A stretch of 64,000 nucleotides of DNA, from assembly GCA_026874595.1 (NCBI GenBank), contig CM049313.1, positions 29,570,008 to 29,634,007 of the forward strand, given 5' to 3'. Position 1 is the first letter of the stretch. Each line of letters starts with the position of its first letter. Source of the DNA: Sipunculus nudus (lineage: Eukaryota > Annelida > Sipuncula > Golfingiida > Sipunculidae). The position numbers were made by a program, and so were the translations under genes. Of this stretch, positions 54,690 to 64,000 are shown piece after piece. Below the pieces are notes generated by a model. The model ran no database searches and was not told where the DNA came from. It saw only the letters and a program-made list of their open reading frames with translations.

Positions 54690-55487
54690 TGAACAATTAC
54701 CTGCATATATAAAACAGAAAAACTGTTTTATCGGAGGCAGACTTTCACATTTTGTGAATGAATGGGAAAACCTTACTTCAGATAGAGAAATTCTAAGCAT
54801 CGTGCATGGTTATAAAATTGACTTTGAATCAGAACCTGTTCAAAAGTCTTGGCCTAAACCTATACAATTTAATAGCAATGAAACAATTGCTATGGATAAT
54901 GAAATTCATAAATTGTTAGAGAAAAAAGTCATAACTATATGTGCCCATGAAAACGAGAATTTTTATCCAATGTTTTCCTACGGAAAAAGAGTGATGGCAT
55001 CTCATACAGGATGATTTTGAATTTAAGCCGCCTCAACAAATTTGTGAAATATCGCCATTTTAAAATGGATTCTGTATCACATGCTATTCGCATGATGAGG
55101 CAAGGTTGTAACATGGCATCTATTGATTTGAAAGACGCATATTATTCTGTAAAGATTGCAGAGGAACATCAGAAATACCTAAATTTTTTCTGGAAGGGGA
55201 AACTCTATAAGTTTGTAGCTATGCCTCAAGGTCTAACTTGTGCACCACTGATATTTACAAAACTGTGCAAAGTGGTTTACTCTGAACAACGTAAACAAGG
55301 TTATCAATCGGTGGACTACATTGATGATAGCTATCTTCAAGGCCGTGATTATCAGGAATGCACAGAAATCATTAAGGCTACTGTTATGCTGTTTGACAGA
55401 TTTGGATTCATTGTCCATCCTGAGAAGTCAGTTTTTCTACCTACTTATCGTATTATTTTTTTTGGGATTTGTACTCAGTTCTGTTAA
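54690..55487 (+). pseudogene. DIRS reverse transcriptase, frameshifted
   Basis: The frame opens with FIGGRLSHFVNEWENLTSD (DIRS RT entry) and runs to a shift near 55010. It then has MILNLSRLNKFVKYRHFKMD, the first catalytic block MASIDLKDAYYSV, MPQGLTCAPLIFTKL and the active-site box YIDDS at about 55314-55328. It ends LFDRFGFIVHPEKSVF. A second shift near 55470 leads into RNase H. Confidence 0.87.
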
Positions 55488-56190
55488 TATGTCTGTCTCT
55501 AACAAGGGGAAAATCAAAAAGAATATCTGAAGCCTGTCACAGATTAGGAAGGGCTTTTTTTCCTACTATTAGAGAAGTTGCAAAAGTTATTGGGCTGTTA
55601 GTATCCTGTTTTCCGGCAGTGCCTCATGGGCCACTTTTTTATAGACAAATAGAGAATGAAAAAATTGCTGCTCCTAAAGATGCTAAAGGGGATTTTGACA
55701 AACATATGCAGCTTTCTGGGAACTCTATTAAAGATTTAGAGTGGTGGTCAGCTAGTATCGATCAGTCATCCACCCCTGCTCAGCTTAAGCATCCAGACTA
55801 CACTTTAGAAACAGATGCAAGTAGTAAAGGGTGGGGCTGTCACCATAAGGAATTCAACATCTCAACAGGAGGTCCTTTTAGCGTCTCAGAGTCTAGCCAC
55901 ATTAACAAACTTGAACTCTTGGCCTGTTTCTTGTCGCTGAAGGCGACATGTTCACATGTGACAAATGCCCACATCAGAGTCATGATGGACAATACTACAG
56001 CTGTGGCATATGTTAGAGAAATGGGGGGGGGGGGGGGGAGGGGGGTAGTCATTATCTTGAGTGTAATGAGATAGCTAGATCTATCTGGGAGTAGGCACTA
56101 CAGCGGGGTATCTGGCTTACAGCCTGTCACTTGCCAGGAGTGACCAATGTGACTGCTGATAGACAGAGCAGAGAGTTTAAAACAGATACT
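55469..56190 (+). pseudogene. DIRS RNase H, frameshift at G-run
   Basis: The connection (RTKGKSKRIS-like) is followed by LETDASSKGWG, HINKLELLACFLSL, MMDNTTAVAYV and, after the break, HLPGVTNVTADRQSREF. The four acidic residues (D, E, D, D) of a DIRS RNase H are all encoded. The frame is lost in a long, almost pure G-run at 56022-56045, a likely place for either real slippage or an assembly error. Confidence 0.85.
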
Positions 56191-56192
56191 GA

Positions 56193-56741
56193 GTGGATGC
56201 TGAATCCATATTTTTTTTCAAAATTACTGCCCCAGTGCTATGTGAAACCAACTGTGACCTGTATGCCTCTAGGCTTAATAAACAACTGGACACCTTTGTC
56301 TCATGGACACCCCAGCCTGGTGCACTATTTACAGATGCATTCAGTCACTCATGGACTGATATACTTTTCTATGCGTTTCCATGTTTCAGTTTAATACATC
56401 AAGTGGTTCAGAAGATAGAGTCCGACAAAGCACAGGGCCTGCTAATTATTCCAAATTGGCCAACCCAGTCATGGTACCCATCAGTCATGAAACTCCTAAC
56501 AGATTACCCGATTCTGTTACCAGCAAATAAGGAACTGCTTGTGTTACCTCATTGGCCAGAGAAAGTACATCCTCTGCACAAAAAACTAGCACTTTTAGCA
56601 TGCAGCTTGTCCGGGAATGTCTCAGACAGAAAGAATTTTCAAACAAAGTTAATGAACTCATCCTATCAAGTTGGAGACCCTCAACCCAAAAGCAGTATGA
56701 CACATATCTTAAAAGATGGGAAATGTATTCGCCACATATAA
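56193..56741 (+). pseudogene. DIRS region between RNase H and recombinase
   Basis: The frame has LYASRLNKQLDTFVSWTPQPGA, DAFSHSWTDILFYAFPCFSLI and LIIPNWPTQSWYPSVMKLL. This block follows RNase H in animal DIRS-like elements; its LFASRLN..YAFPPF pattern may correspond to the methyltransferase-like part, but I am not sure. The Pro expected in YAFPPF is Cys here. Confidence 0.65.
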
Positions 56742-57550
56742 AGTATGTTTTGGATTTCTTAGCTGAACTTTATACTGCTGGGTCAGGATACAGTGCTGTT
56801 AACACTGCCCGCAGTACGTTATCTTCTGTGATTAGTCTCAGTGATGGGAGGACCCTAGGGGGCCATCCAGATGTGACGCGGCTCCTCAAAGGAATCTACA
56901 ACCAACGGCCCTCATTGCCTTGCTATGTAAACACCTGGGATGTGAAAGTGGTGCTTAACTATCGGGAGACATTTTCTTTAGAAGAGATTTCTCTACCTAA
57001 TTTGACTCTAAAATTAACCATGTTATTGGCTCTTTTGACAGGGCAAAGATTACAAACTATCAAATCTCTTAAACACTCCCCTCAGAGATTAAAATATACA
57101 AATGAAGGATGCATTTTGTACATAGATGAGCTGATGAAACAGTCAAGACCTGGATATCATTTATCCAATATTAATTTGCATCATTATAGTAATAAGGACC
57201 TATGTATAGTCAGACACCTTAAGCTTTATTTAGATAATACTAGATTACTTAGAGACCCCTCACAAGAGCAATTGCTAATTAGCTATCAGAAACCTCATAG
57301 GCCAGTTTGCAAAGACACCATCAGCAGATGGATTAAAACAGTTATGCAGAGAGCTGGAGTTGACATCACCTGTTTTAGTGCACACAGTACTAGAGCTGCT
57401 GCTACATCGGCAGCACAGCGTAGTGGTTGTGATGTTGATATGATCCTCAAAAATGTTGGATGGACCAATGCTGGTACTTTTGCAACGTTTTATAACAAAC
57501 CTTTGGTGGACTCAGCATCACCCTTTGATACTCATATTTTAGATGGCTAA
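56552..57550 (+). CDS. DIRS tyrosine recombinase, uninterrupted
   Basis: The 332-codon open frame probably begins functionally near SMQLVRECLRQKEFS. The N-terminal SAM-like core-binding part includes SSWRPSTQKQYDTYLKRW and VNTARSTLSSVI. The catalytic part shows Arg in LLTGQRLQTI (57047-57049), the HSTR box (57383-57394), the Trp in NVGWTNAGTF and Tyr in ATFYNKP. This R..HxxR..W..Y set is the YR catalytic pattern. It overlaps the preceding frame by 190 bases. The enzyme would integrate the circular cDNA. Confidence 0.88.
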   Translation: MARESTSSAQKTSTFSMQLVRECLRQKEFSNKVNELILSSWRPSTQKQYDTYLKRWEMYSPHIKYVLDFLAELYTAGSGYSAVNTARSTLSSVISLSDGRTLGGHPDVTRLLKGIYNQRPSLPCYVNTWDVKVVLNYRETFSLEEISLPNLTLKLTMLLALLTGQRLQTIKSLKHSPQRLKYTNEGCILYIDELMKQSRPGYHLSNINLHHYSNKDLCIVRHLKLYLDNTRLLRDPSQEQLLISYQKPHRPVCKDTISRWIKTVMQRAGVDITCFSAHSTRAAATSAAQRSGCDVDMILKNVGWTNAGTFATFYNKPLVDSASPFDTHILDG

Positions 57551-57707
57551 TTTTGCATATAAACTTAGTATAGTCGATTATATATAATTTTTACTTCATG
57601 ATTATAGTTTGGGAATTATAATAATTTTTTGCTTTAAGTTGATTTAGAGTATTGTTTTTTCTGTGGGTATTTTCCCATTTTCTGTTCATGGCCTCAAGGC
57701 TTTAAAG

Positions 57708-57748
57708 TCTCATGTGACTCTGGAGTGACTGACAGATGTAAGGTAGAA
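57708..57748 (+). repeat. DIRS internal complementary region
   Basis: The 41 bases are the reverse complement of 53487-53527 with two mismatches. In DIRS-1 such a region is used to join the ends of the cDNA into a circle. Just after it (57757-57791) is a hairpin with TTAAAC..CCTTAC/GTAAGG..GTTTAA. Confidence 0.88.
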
Positions 57749-57922
57749 CTGAAAATTAAACGAGCCTTACCTGTAAGGTGAAGTTTAATTGAAGTTCTGC
57801 CAATCTTCTGTTAGGAACGAACGAGTCACATGCCCAGCCCTTTATACTGGGGTACCCACCCGATTAACTCGTGGTTAACTTTAACGTTAACCAAACTTCT
57901 TGAGGCCATTTATGCGTTAAAG

Positions 57923-57958
57923 ACTGACCAGCAGCTGGACTTCATCATCTCATGTGAC
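57923..57958 (-). repeat. DIRS right inverted terminal repeat
   Basis: ACTGACCAGCAGCTGGACTT... is the reverse complement of 53517-53552 with one difference. The sequence after 57958 is not recognisable Helitron helicase. Confidence 0.9.
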
Positions 57959-58302
57959 ACCGATTCCTCAATATACTAGTATATATTTGGATGCTCTCAT
58001 AGTGGAGTAAATCAAAAACTTATGAATTGGAAAGTAAAAAATATAATAATGAAATTGCTGGGGAATAAAAATAGTAATCTGAAAAAGAAAGGAATATTAA
58101 TTACGAATTAATTGGAAAATAACTTGATAAAATGAGAGATATTACGTCTGAACGGGCTTGCGCCCTCTATGGATGCACCACTGAATAATAAATATGGTAT
58201 AATAAACCCTAATACGGCATTAAAATAGTAATAAATTACGATGTCATTCAAAATAAAAACATATATTTCCCATACGTTGAACAAATATGAAAATTCAATA
58301 TA
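57959..58302 (+). other. Unassigned flank
   Basis: A/T-rich sequence without recognised coding or repeat content. The missing Helitron 3' half would be expected here but was not seen. Confidence 0.4.
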
Positions 58303-59361
58303 CAGTCGAGCCCACTTTGTGTCATATCGGTTAATAGAAAATCCCGTTTATTGTCACATAAATCTAAAATCCCAAACCATTTCCTTTATCAACAATGGTA
58401 AATATGACCGTTTCATATCATGGAATATTGTCATAATCCCGTTTATTGTCATGCTTGGAACCCCAGTCAGTGATACATGTTCGCAGTTAATATCACATCA
58501 AGCGCCGACACGGCGATCAACGAGGCCAAGAGCCTGTAATCGGTCAGGCGTATCAAACGATCGCATCTCCCACTAGTGTGCGGCAGGCAAGTGCAGTGAT
58601 GCATGCGGGTCACTCCCCGTCACATAGCAAATTAACGTCTCAAGATACCACGGTAATCCAGCTCATTGCGTAACTCGTACGATAACAAGGGCGATGTTTG
58701 TAATCACATATCTTCCAAAATGAACTCCTGGCCTTTGAAAGGCCGCGGTTTACACCTCAGTGACGTTTCGCCGAGATGATGTGAAGCACGAGCTAGCTCT
58801 AAACGTTGCATACGATTGGAAATCCCCTTTAAGGTTCCGCGAAAAGCTGGAGGTTTTGTGAGCACGGGAGGAGATACCCGGTCCAAAACCTCAAACGCGG
58901 CGAAACTTCAGAAAGTTTACAATGGCATGACGATGCCCTCTTCCCGAACAGTCCTATCATAAAGAAGATCATGGACGTTTGAGTCATTAATAAGATGTCC
59001 GGAAAATAAGGCGCAATAGCCGGGAAAAGAATTATTAAGTAAAGTAGTTTGCCTACGCATGACCCAGACGCTACGTCTCTTTCTGTTGGCAAGTCGAACT
59101 TTTGTCAGTTATTGCGGCATGCGGCACAAAACATACAGGAAGAAATCGTCGGGTGCGCATAAAGGTAATTTGATATGCCGTATGCAATAAAAATATTCAT
59201 AAATGTTTCTGTTCCCTTTTTACAGACGATTTTTTTAATATCATAAGAGACATAACGCTTCTTCGGTGACTCAAAAGGACATCGATGTTGAAGCCCGCAT
59301 AATGTCACATCCCGGTTATTATCATAATTTATTGCCGCACCACAATAAGCGGGCTTGACTG
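58303..59361. mobile_element. pogo/Tc1-mariner-like element, 1059 bp, non-autonomous
   Basis: Left end CAGTCGAGCCCACTTTG and right end (inverted) CAGTCAAGCCCGCTTATTG match at 15 of the first 17 bases. TA flanks both ends (58301-58302, 59362-59363). CAGTCRARCC ends and TA duplication fit the pogo/Tigger branch. Two antisense frames of 60-90 codons are open but not recognised. The interior is less A/T-rich than its surroundings. Confidence 0.65.
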
Positions 59362-59363
59362 TA

Positions 59364-60249
59364 TTTTGATCCTTATAAAAATCTTTATCTGAATATTCCG
59401 TGTATACTCACTATTTTTATTTGATTCTTATATTTTTTATCCTAAGAAAACAAAATTAACCGGACTATAGTCGGAATTCTCGATACAGTAGTATCGTGCG
59501 CTTTCTCTCCGAACTAAATAGTTGCTGGTACCAGGTTCTTAATTAAACAGAATGTGTTATATCTATAACATTTGCTATGTAACAATTTATTTTTAAACAT
59601 TTACTGAACTTTCCCCCAACAAAAAATACGTAACAGCGTAAAATATTGATGAGTTAATATAATCTTGTTTTACAAATGAAATAAAATATCAATATAATAT
59701 ATTATAAAAAAACAGCATCATGAATGTTAAAAAACATACTGAGTTTATGAAATATATGTCATATTGAAATAATTGAAAATGCTTGACACGTTTACTGACG
59801 ATATGATGACCAGTGCATTATATATATAGCCAATACTGGCTTCCGAGTTCTACACATCTGGACCATAACCGGACATTTCCGAGAAAAAATAGTCTATAAC
59901 TTCGGATGGATAACTTTGATTTTTGCATTATGATAGAAAAAACCTTATTCTATCAATAAACATAAAATGGTACTTTCCATTGATGTAGTAGCATTTTAAT
60001 TATGCTTCGATCATTGCTTTTATTTTAAAAAATCCTTGCTTCCGACTTCCGAGTTTTACACATAGCCGTTTGGGAATCTCCTACCGAAAGTTACGGTTCT
60101 CCCGCTGACAGACGTGGAGACGAGTTTTTCGAGTAAAACTAGCCTCGGTATTAAAAACTGCTGCACGAATACACGTAAGTCAACCGTTGATGTAATAATT
60201 ATTATTTTCGCCAACAGAATAACATCACTGTTTGTCTTAACTCAGGAAA
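59364..60249 (+). other. Unassigned; possible short upstream exon
   Basis: CTTCCGAGTTYTACACAT occurs twice (59841 and 60049). CAC/GTAAGT at 60171-60179 and TTAACTCAG/G near 60237-60246 would make a 70-bp mini-intron ahead of ATG 60250. No gene is recognised, and this splice model is weak. Confidence 0.25.
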
Positions 60250-60689
60250 ATGACAGCTCGAGAAGTAGATGAAAATGAAAAATTAGTGTCAGAAATGGCG
60301 TGCACATCTGCACATACTAGAATTGATGCGAACCCAATAGCTTGTACTGTCACCCCATCGTCTTCAGTATATCTAAAATCGACGTTTGGGGTGACAAGCT
60401 GTCGCTAGAGTGCAGCAGACAAGTGGTCAGGTGTCGGCAGCGATTCAAGCCCAGTGATCAGATTTCGCGGGGGGGGGGGATGCATGGAAAACTTGAGGCA
60501 CTCTTCTTGTGGGTGATTGACAAGCAAGCACATGGGGCTGCCATCAACGACGAAATGCTACATTTTGCCAGGCGGCACACCAGAAAACCAAGGGTCCCCG
60601 AAGAGAACGACACCTGCTTCGTCCAGGCACTGGAGGCAGATTTCAGGAGTCTTGGTATGGAAACGCCACTGGGAGCGGCGTCAGTATGA
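60250..60689 (+). pseudogene. Possible CENP-B/pogo-type helix-turn-helix remnant
   Basis: A 52-codon frame from ATG 60250 (MTAREVDENEKLVSEMA) stops at 60408. An overlapping frame (60342-60689) has LEALFLWVIDKQAHGAAINDEML, similar to the 'LE.AL..Wf.....G.pIs..ml' of CENP-B/Tigger DNA-binding domains. FVQALEADFRSLGME could be the following helix. A G-run at 60470-60479 lies between them and may hide a frameshift. No DDE catalytic part is nearby. Low confidence. Confidence 0.3.
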
Positions 60690-60712
60690 GATGAAAGGGT
60701 CAACGGACAGTC

Positions 60713-60919
60713 TGTAGGAAATATTCACAAATACAGATCACCTGGAAATATCCGTTTATTCCAGTGAAACCTTCAGACTATAGACTCGGAACATCCAGCA
60801 TGGATGCCGGTCAAAACAAATACAAACCTTAAACCCCAACCCTTGGTGCATGCTGGAGCCCTATTGGCCAATCATCAATGTAGAGGGATTTCCATACTTT
60901 ACGGTAAGCCGTAAATACA
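60713..60919 (-). repeat. 3' LTR of minus-strand retrotransposon (about 207 bp)
   Basis: On the minus strand it starts TGTATTTACGGC and ends TTTCCTACA, giving TGTA...TACA ends. AATAAA lies about 40 bases before its end. A purine tract (AAAGGGGAAAGAAAGAAGGA) is 25-45 bases upstream of it. The inner edge could instead lie next to that tract (about 60945), and the partner LTR is outside the window, so the limits are provisional. Confidence 0.55.
60755..60760 (-). terminator. AATAAA poly(A) signal in LTR
   Basis: The minus strand reads GGAATAAACGG within the LTR, placed as expected for the end of R. Confidence 0.5.
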
Positions 60920-61369
60920 CCACCCAATCTATGCCATACTGGCGCTATCCTTCTTTCTTTCCCCTTTGCCTCATTCTGTGAAACAATTGTTTACGTATAA
61001 AAGAGAACAGAACAAGAAAGCAACACCCTTATAGAAATGGCGTATTCTGAGGGTATCTGAACAATGGAACAATTGTATATTAAAACTACAACCTAACTTA
61101 AGGGGAAGTGCAATTACGACCGTTAAAGATCCAGAAAATCATACACGAAAGTGTCATACAGAGTTACTAGCAGTAAAGCCTACATATGATGCATGCACTA
61201 GCTACATTCGTAGAATCACACATGATGGACCTACTGTAAAATATAGGTGTAGGTCAAATACAGAATCATGGAGATAGTTTGCACTTGAGAAAAGGGACGA
61301 CTATAACATCATATGGCAGACACCAACAATGAAACAAAAACAGCAATGTAAAACAACTAGAAAACAACC
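60920..61369 (-). other. Retrotransposon 3' non-coding region
   Basis: This lies between the pol stop codon and the LTR. No env-like or other ORF was seen. The purine tract on the minus strand at 60949-60968 is the candidate polypurine primer site. Confidence 0.5.
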
Positions 61370-64000
61370 CTACGTCAGCACATAGTCCTTAAGTCGAACA
61401 TTAAGAGTTCGTTTTCTGTTTGATCGTCTGGGTTCCTCTCCCTGTGGCGTGTCGCAGCACTCCGGCTGTAGGTCTGTTGAAGCAGAGCTGACACTAGGAT
61501 GAAGCACAGACGGGGCAGTTGCATCGCCGGGCATAGACAGCTCAACTGGAATATTAGGCGGGTTCGATGGAGGTAGAGCGGCAACGTCCTGAGGTACAGA
61601 TAAACTACCGGGCTGAGCCATAGAGATAGTGGGTTCCGTGTCGGCTGACAAATGAGGAGATAACAATGGGACCATCAGGTCCTCCTCAACAGAGTCATCC
61701 ACAGAGTATGACCGCAAATTTGACGTACACTCAGAGGATGTGGTGGGAACTGTAAAGCACTCGGTACGCTTTACGCGGTAAGACATATTGCGCAGCTGTG
61801 ACCCAGTAAACTTTTGTATATTGCACCATGGCCCGTCAATGCTGGTAACCAAGTAGCGATCCCTAGCTTTCGATTTATTCCTGTCACCATGCAAGTAAAC
61901 TAAATCCCCAATCTTGGCGTCTGACTCATGTCTATAACTAGCAAGGGGAGCCTTGCTTCGTTCACTGTGGGCATGGTTACCTGAACGGAGCTGATGTTGT
62001 GCTAGTATGACATCCTGGTCGGTGAAAGGAAGCTGCGCATTGGTAAACATATCTCGTTGGGTGAACATCTCTCGCGCCGATAGACCACGGGCCCTGATTC
62101 TGGAATTGAGACGTGAGGTGGCTATAGCTAAGGTCATGGACGAGACTGGTCCGCCAGACGGGTCCTCTCGTAACAATTCCCCTTCCAGCTCCTCGATAGC
62201 TTTCTCGGCAACAGGGTTCTTATTGCTGTTTTTTGTTCGGCCTAGCTCAATACACAAACGGTGTTTTTCTAAGAGCTTGTCGCGTTGGATTGCCTGGAAA
62301 CCCGGACCTGGGTCAGTGCGAATGGTGGCATATGGACCATCAAGTGGAATCATACCGACACAAAGCTGGATAATGGCATCTCGTAGCGTATTCCCACGTT
62401 CATCCTGGAGAATGCAAGCATTTGTAAACGAGGTAACGCACTCACGCACAACCAGAATAAACTGTCTGGACCGACGCATCACATCTGCGGCAAGTGATAC
62501 GCCCACAGCAGCTGGAGGGTCATTTGTACTCTGCTCTACTCTGGCCTTAGGTGCCAACTGCAACACGGCACACTGGTGGCAACTCTGTGACGTGGCGCGT
62601 ACAGACTTCTCGAGATCTAAGGCATAAAAGTATCTCTGCATCATCACTTTTAATTGGTTGGAGGAAGGATGGTCAAGCCTGATATGTAAGGCCATAGCTA
62701 GGCCATCTAAGACTGCCCTTGGGACTATAATACGTTCACGCGTAGGGCCTAAAGGCTCATGCAGAACAACTACCAACAGGCCATCCTTTGCAATGGTGGC
62801 GACACGCAGATATCTTTTGACGTCGCCCTGGTGAGTGAGTTTTTTAGAAGGCCTTGTGCCTTGAACTAAATGGGCGTGAACTCGTCTAAGATCAGCGCAC
62901 TCCACCTGTATATTAGCCCAGGTCTTTCTATTTGTAAAAGGGAGCTTAGCGACGTTGTTCATAACATCATCACATGTCACTTTACGAACAACCGACTCCT
63001 CTAGCTCACACACGAAACCGCATATCTGGCATTTGTCTTCTTGACACTCTGGCGCATTTCTGCTGGCAAAATTAGAGGGGATGTTGGCATTTCCTGATAA
63101 GTGTCGGATGGAAACCTGATAACGGCTGGCTGTAGACAAAAATGTCGAAACACGAGGGCTGCTCGAAAACTCACCGCGGCAGAGCTTACTGAACGCTTCA
63201 ACACATGGATTACTGTCAGTGAGAACGCACGTTTTACGCCTTGACTGGATAATGTAAGGACTGAAGTGCTTGATGGCCGCTGCTATGCCAAGTGCCTCGA
63301 GCTCACAAGGCAGCCAGGTGACTTGGTGCTTGCGTAACTTAGCGCTGAAATGGCCTGCCACACGTGGTTTGCCATTGCGCGTGATGTACAAAGTAGCTCC
63401 TATGCCCCTGGGACGGGTAGCAGCGTCGGTAACTACCCAGAGCTGGTCATCCGGATGAGGCAAAGCAATTGATGCGCTCCGCGACAAGGCCCTCTGTGCC
63501 TTTGTAAAACTAGACCTAAGCTCATCAGACCACAATATTTGTTCTTTAGATTCCATACCTGCTATGGCGTCCTCTAACGGGGCTAACCACTGTGCGCACT
63601 GTGGTAATACCCTTGCAAGCACTTTGTATGCACCAATAAACGAGCGAAGACCCTTAACTGTCCCCGGTATAGAGCATGTGGAGAGTGTGGCAAGGCGGTG
63701 CGGGCTAGCTGATATATTTCCCTGTTGCCAGATCCAGCCAAGAATAACCGCAGATTGAGGCGCAATAACTGTCTTCGACGGAGAAAGTGTCAGATTGTTC
63801 GAGGCTAATGCAGCCAAGACTCGACTCCAGTTATTCAAGAGATCGGATGGGGTGTCGCCACCGATATACATGTCGTCTGCAATCTTAGCAACTACCCCTT
63901 CCACCAGAAGGTCGCCTAGGACACGGCACAAAAGTTCCTCCAGTGCGGTCTCCGAACCTGGCATCCCCATTGCACATCTGCGGTACACTCTGATGCCCCG
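61370..64000 (-). CDS. LTR retrotransposon pol: RT end, RNase H, integrase (partial)
   Basis: An uninterrupted frame of 876 codons runs to the window edge, so the start is outside. In order: RT palm end with CAMGMPGSETALEELL and KIADDMYIGG (ADD box, residues 41-43 from the edge); TVKGLRSFIGAYKVLARVLP (RT thumb); RNase H with VVTDAATRPRGIGATLYI and VLTDSNPC; integrase zinc finger HIRLDH...CHQC; integrase core with D at 62483-62485, D at 62312-62314 and E at 62204-62206, spacing D-56-D-35-E; NKNPVAEKA; and a C-terminal RRSNRKRTLNVRLKDYV tail. The domain order RT-RH-IN suggests Ty3/gypsy; the clade is unassigned. G+C is higher than in neighbouring repeats. The open frame suggests a young insertion. 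Confidence 0.9.
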   Translation of the reverse strand, partial: RGIRVYRRCAMGMPGSETALEELLCRVLGDLLVEGVVAKIADDMYIGGDTPSDLLNNWSRVLAALASNNLTLSPSKTVIAPQSAVILGWIWQQGNISASPHRLATLSTCSIPGTVKGLRSFIGAYKVLARVLPQCAQWLAPLEDAIAGMESKEQILWSDELRSSFTKAQRALSRSASIALPHPDDQLWVVTDAATRPRGIGATLYITRNGKPRVAGHFSAKLRKHQVTWLPCELEALGIAAAIKHFSPYIIQSRRKTCVLTDSNPCVEAFSKLCRGEFSSSPRVSTFLSTASRYQVSIRHLSGNANIPSNFASRNAPECQEDKCQICGFVCELEESVVRKVTCDDVMNNVAKLPFTNRKTWANIQVECADLRRVHAHLVQGTRPSKKLTHQGDVKRYLRVATIAKDGLLVVVLHEPLGPTRERIIVPRAVLDGLAMALHIRLDHPSSNQLKVMMQRYFYALDLEKSVRATSQSCHQCAVLQLAPKARVEQSTNDPPAAVGVSLAADVMRRSRQFILVVRECVTSFTNACILQDERGNTLRDAIIQLCVGMIPLDGPYATIRTDPGPGFQAIQRDKLLEKHRLCIELGRTKNSNKNPVAEKAIEELEGELLREDPSGGPVSSMTLAIATSRLNSRIRARGLSAREMFTQRDMFTNAQLPFTDQDVILAQHQLRSGNHAHSERSKAPLASYRHESDAKIGDLVYLHGDRNKSKARDRYLVTSIDGPWCNIQKFTGSQLRNMSYRVKRTECFTVPTTSSECTSNLRSYSVDDSVEEDLMVPLLSPHLSADTEPTISMAQPGSLSVPQDVAALPPSNPPNIPVELSMPGDATAPSVLHPSVSSASTDLQPECCDTPQGEEPRRSNRKRTLNVRLKDYVLT

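Larger units (their letters stand above)
53487..57958 (+). mobile_element. DIRS-type tyrosine-recombinase retrotransposon, 4.5 kb
   Basis: These elements move by reverse transcription and integrate a circle with a tyrosine recombinase, so no target duplication forms. Seen here: 36-bp inverted terminal repeats (53517-53552 against 57923-57958, 35/36 complementary), an internal complementary region (57708-57748) matching the left terminus 53487-53527 at 39/41, and the order gag-like, RT, RNase H, YR. Inverted rather than split direct repeats favour DIRS over Ngaro/PAT. It is inserted in the Helitron helicase. The exact outer ends are uncertain by a few bases because TTCTACC is shared with the host. 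Confidence 0.88.

Noticed and set aside
53487-57958. Ngaro or PAT assignment for the tyrosine-recombinase element
   Set aside because: Inverted terminal repeats and an internal complementary region were found, and no split direct repeats; this fits DIRS.
62007-62627. 206-codon plus-strand ORF
   Set aside because: It is antisense to the integrase core of the pol frame, whose D-D-E motifs and conserved blocks are clear on the minus strand.

Overview
The window looks like animal nuclear DNA, most likely from a mollusc and probably a bivalve. It has spliced exons, a very large intron and almost no long open frames. The intron is packed with non-autonomous rolling-circle elements of the (GTCY)n / tandem-core type known from bivalves and Drosophila. 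The species cannot be fixed from the sequence alone.

Host gene. Two plus-strand exons encode the C-terminus of the mitochondrial import protein TIM44: 2874-2984 and 33928-34047, ending in TGA. Both junctions are phase 0 with AG/GT borders. The intron between them is about 30.9 kb. No other host gene could be recognised with confidence.

Intron and 34.9-48 kb. These stretches are nested repeats. Comparing copies gives four families, named here H1, H2, H3 (with variant H3b) and H4. They share one plan: (i) a short motif at the 5' end, usually after a T-run; (ii) usually a (GTCY)n stretch nearby, with a GTTAAC-like block in H1 and H2; (iii) a core that is often a tandem array (unit A about 335 bp, unit C about 278 bp); (iv) the inverted copy of the 5' motif about 20-30 bp before the 3' end; (v) a small palindrome or hairpin; (vi) an end in CTTG or CTAG followed by TT. 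H1 is GCTCAGCTGA/TCAGCTGAGC, H2 is GCGAACCTGTG/CACAGGTTCGC, H3 is GTATCCGCCAAAA/TTTTGGCRGATAC, H4 is AGCCCTCAGCC/GGCTGAGGGCT. This matches Helentron-type non-autonomous Helitrons (HINEs). Filled and empty sites within the window show insertion into T-runs without target duplication, nested up to five deep. Other pieces are a tRNA-related SINE beside the first TIM44 exon, a solo LTR (7888-8695) with a 4-bp target duplication, and a PIF/Harbinger-like MITE (34199-34822) just after the TIM44 stop codon.

49.5-58 kb. A decayed autonomous Helitron on the plus strand keeps a zinc-finger-like N-terminus, HUH and two-tyrosine Rep motifs and a PIF1-like helicase. It is cut inside the helicase by a DIRS-type tyrosine-recombinase retrotransposon (53487-57958). 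The DIRS element has inverted terminal repeats, an internal complementary region, a gag-like ORF, RT, RNase H and an uninterrupted tyrosine-recombinase ORF; gag, RT and RNase H are broken by frameshifts.

58-64 kb. A pogo/Tc1-like element with TA target duplication (58303-59361) is followed by a weak helix-turn-helix-like ORF. The window ends with the 3' half of an LTR retrotransposon on the minus strand: a probable 207-bp LTR at 60713-60919 and an open pol frame (RT end, RNase H, integrase) from 61370 to the window edge.
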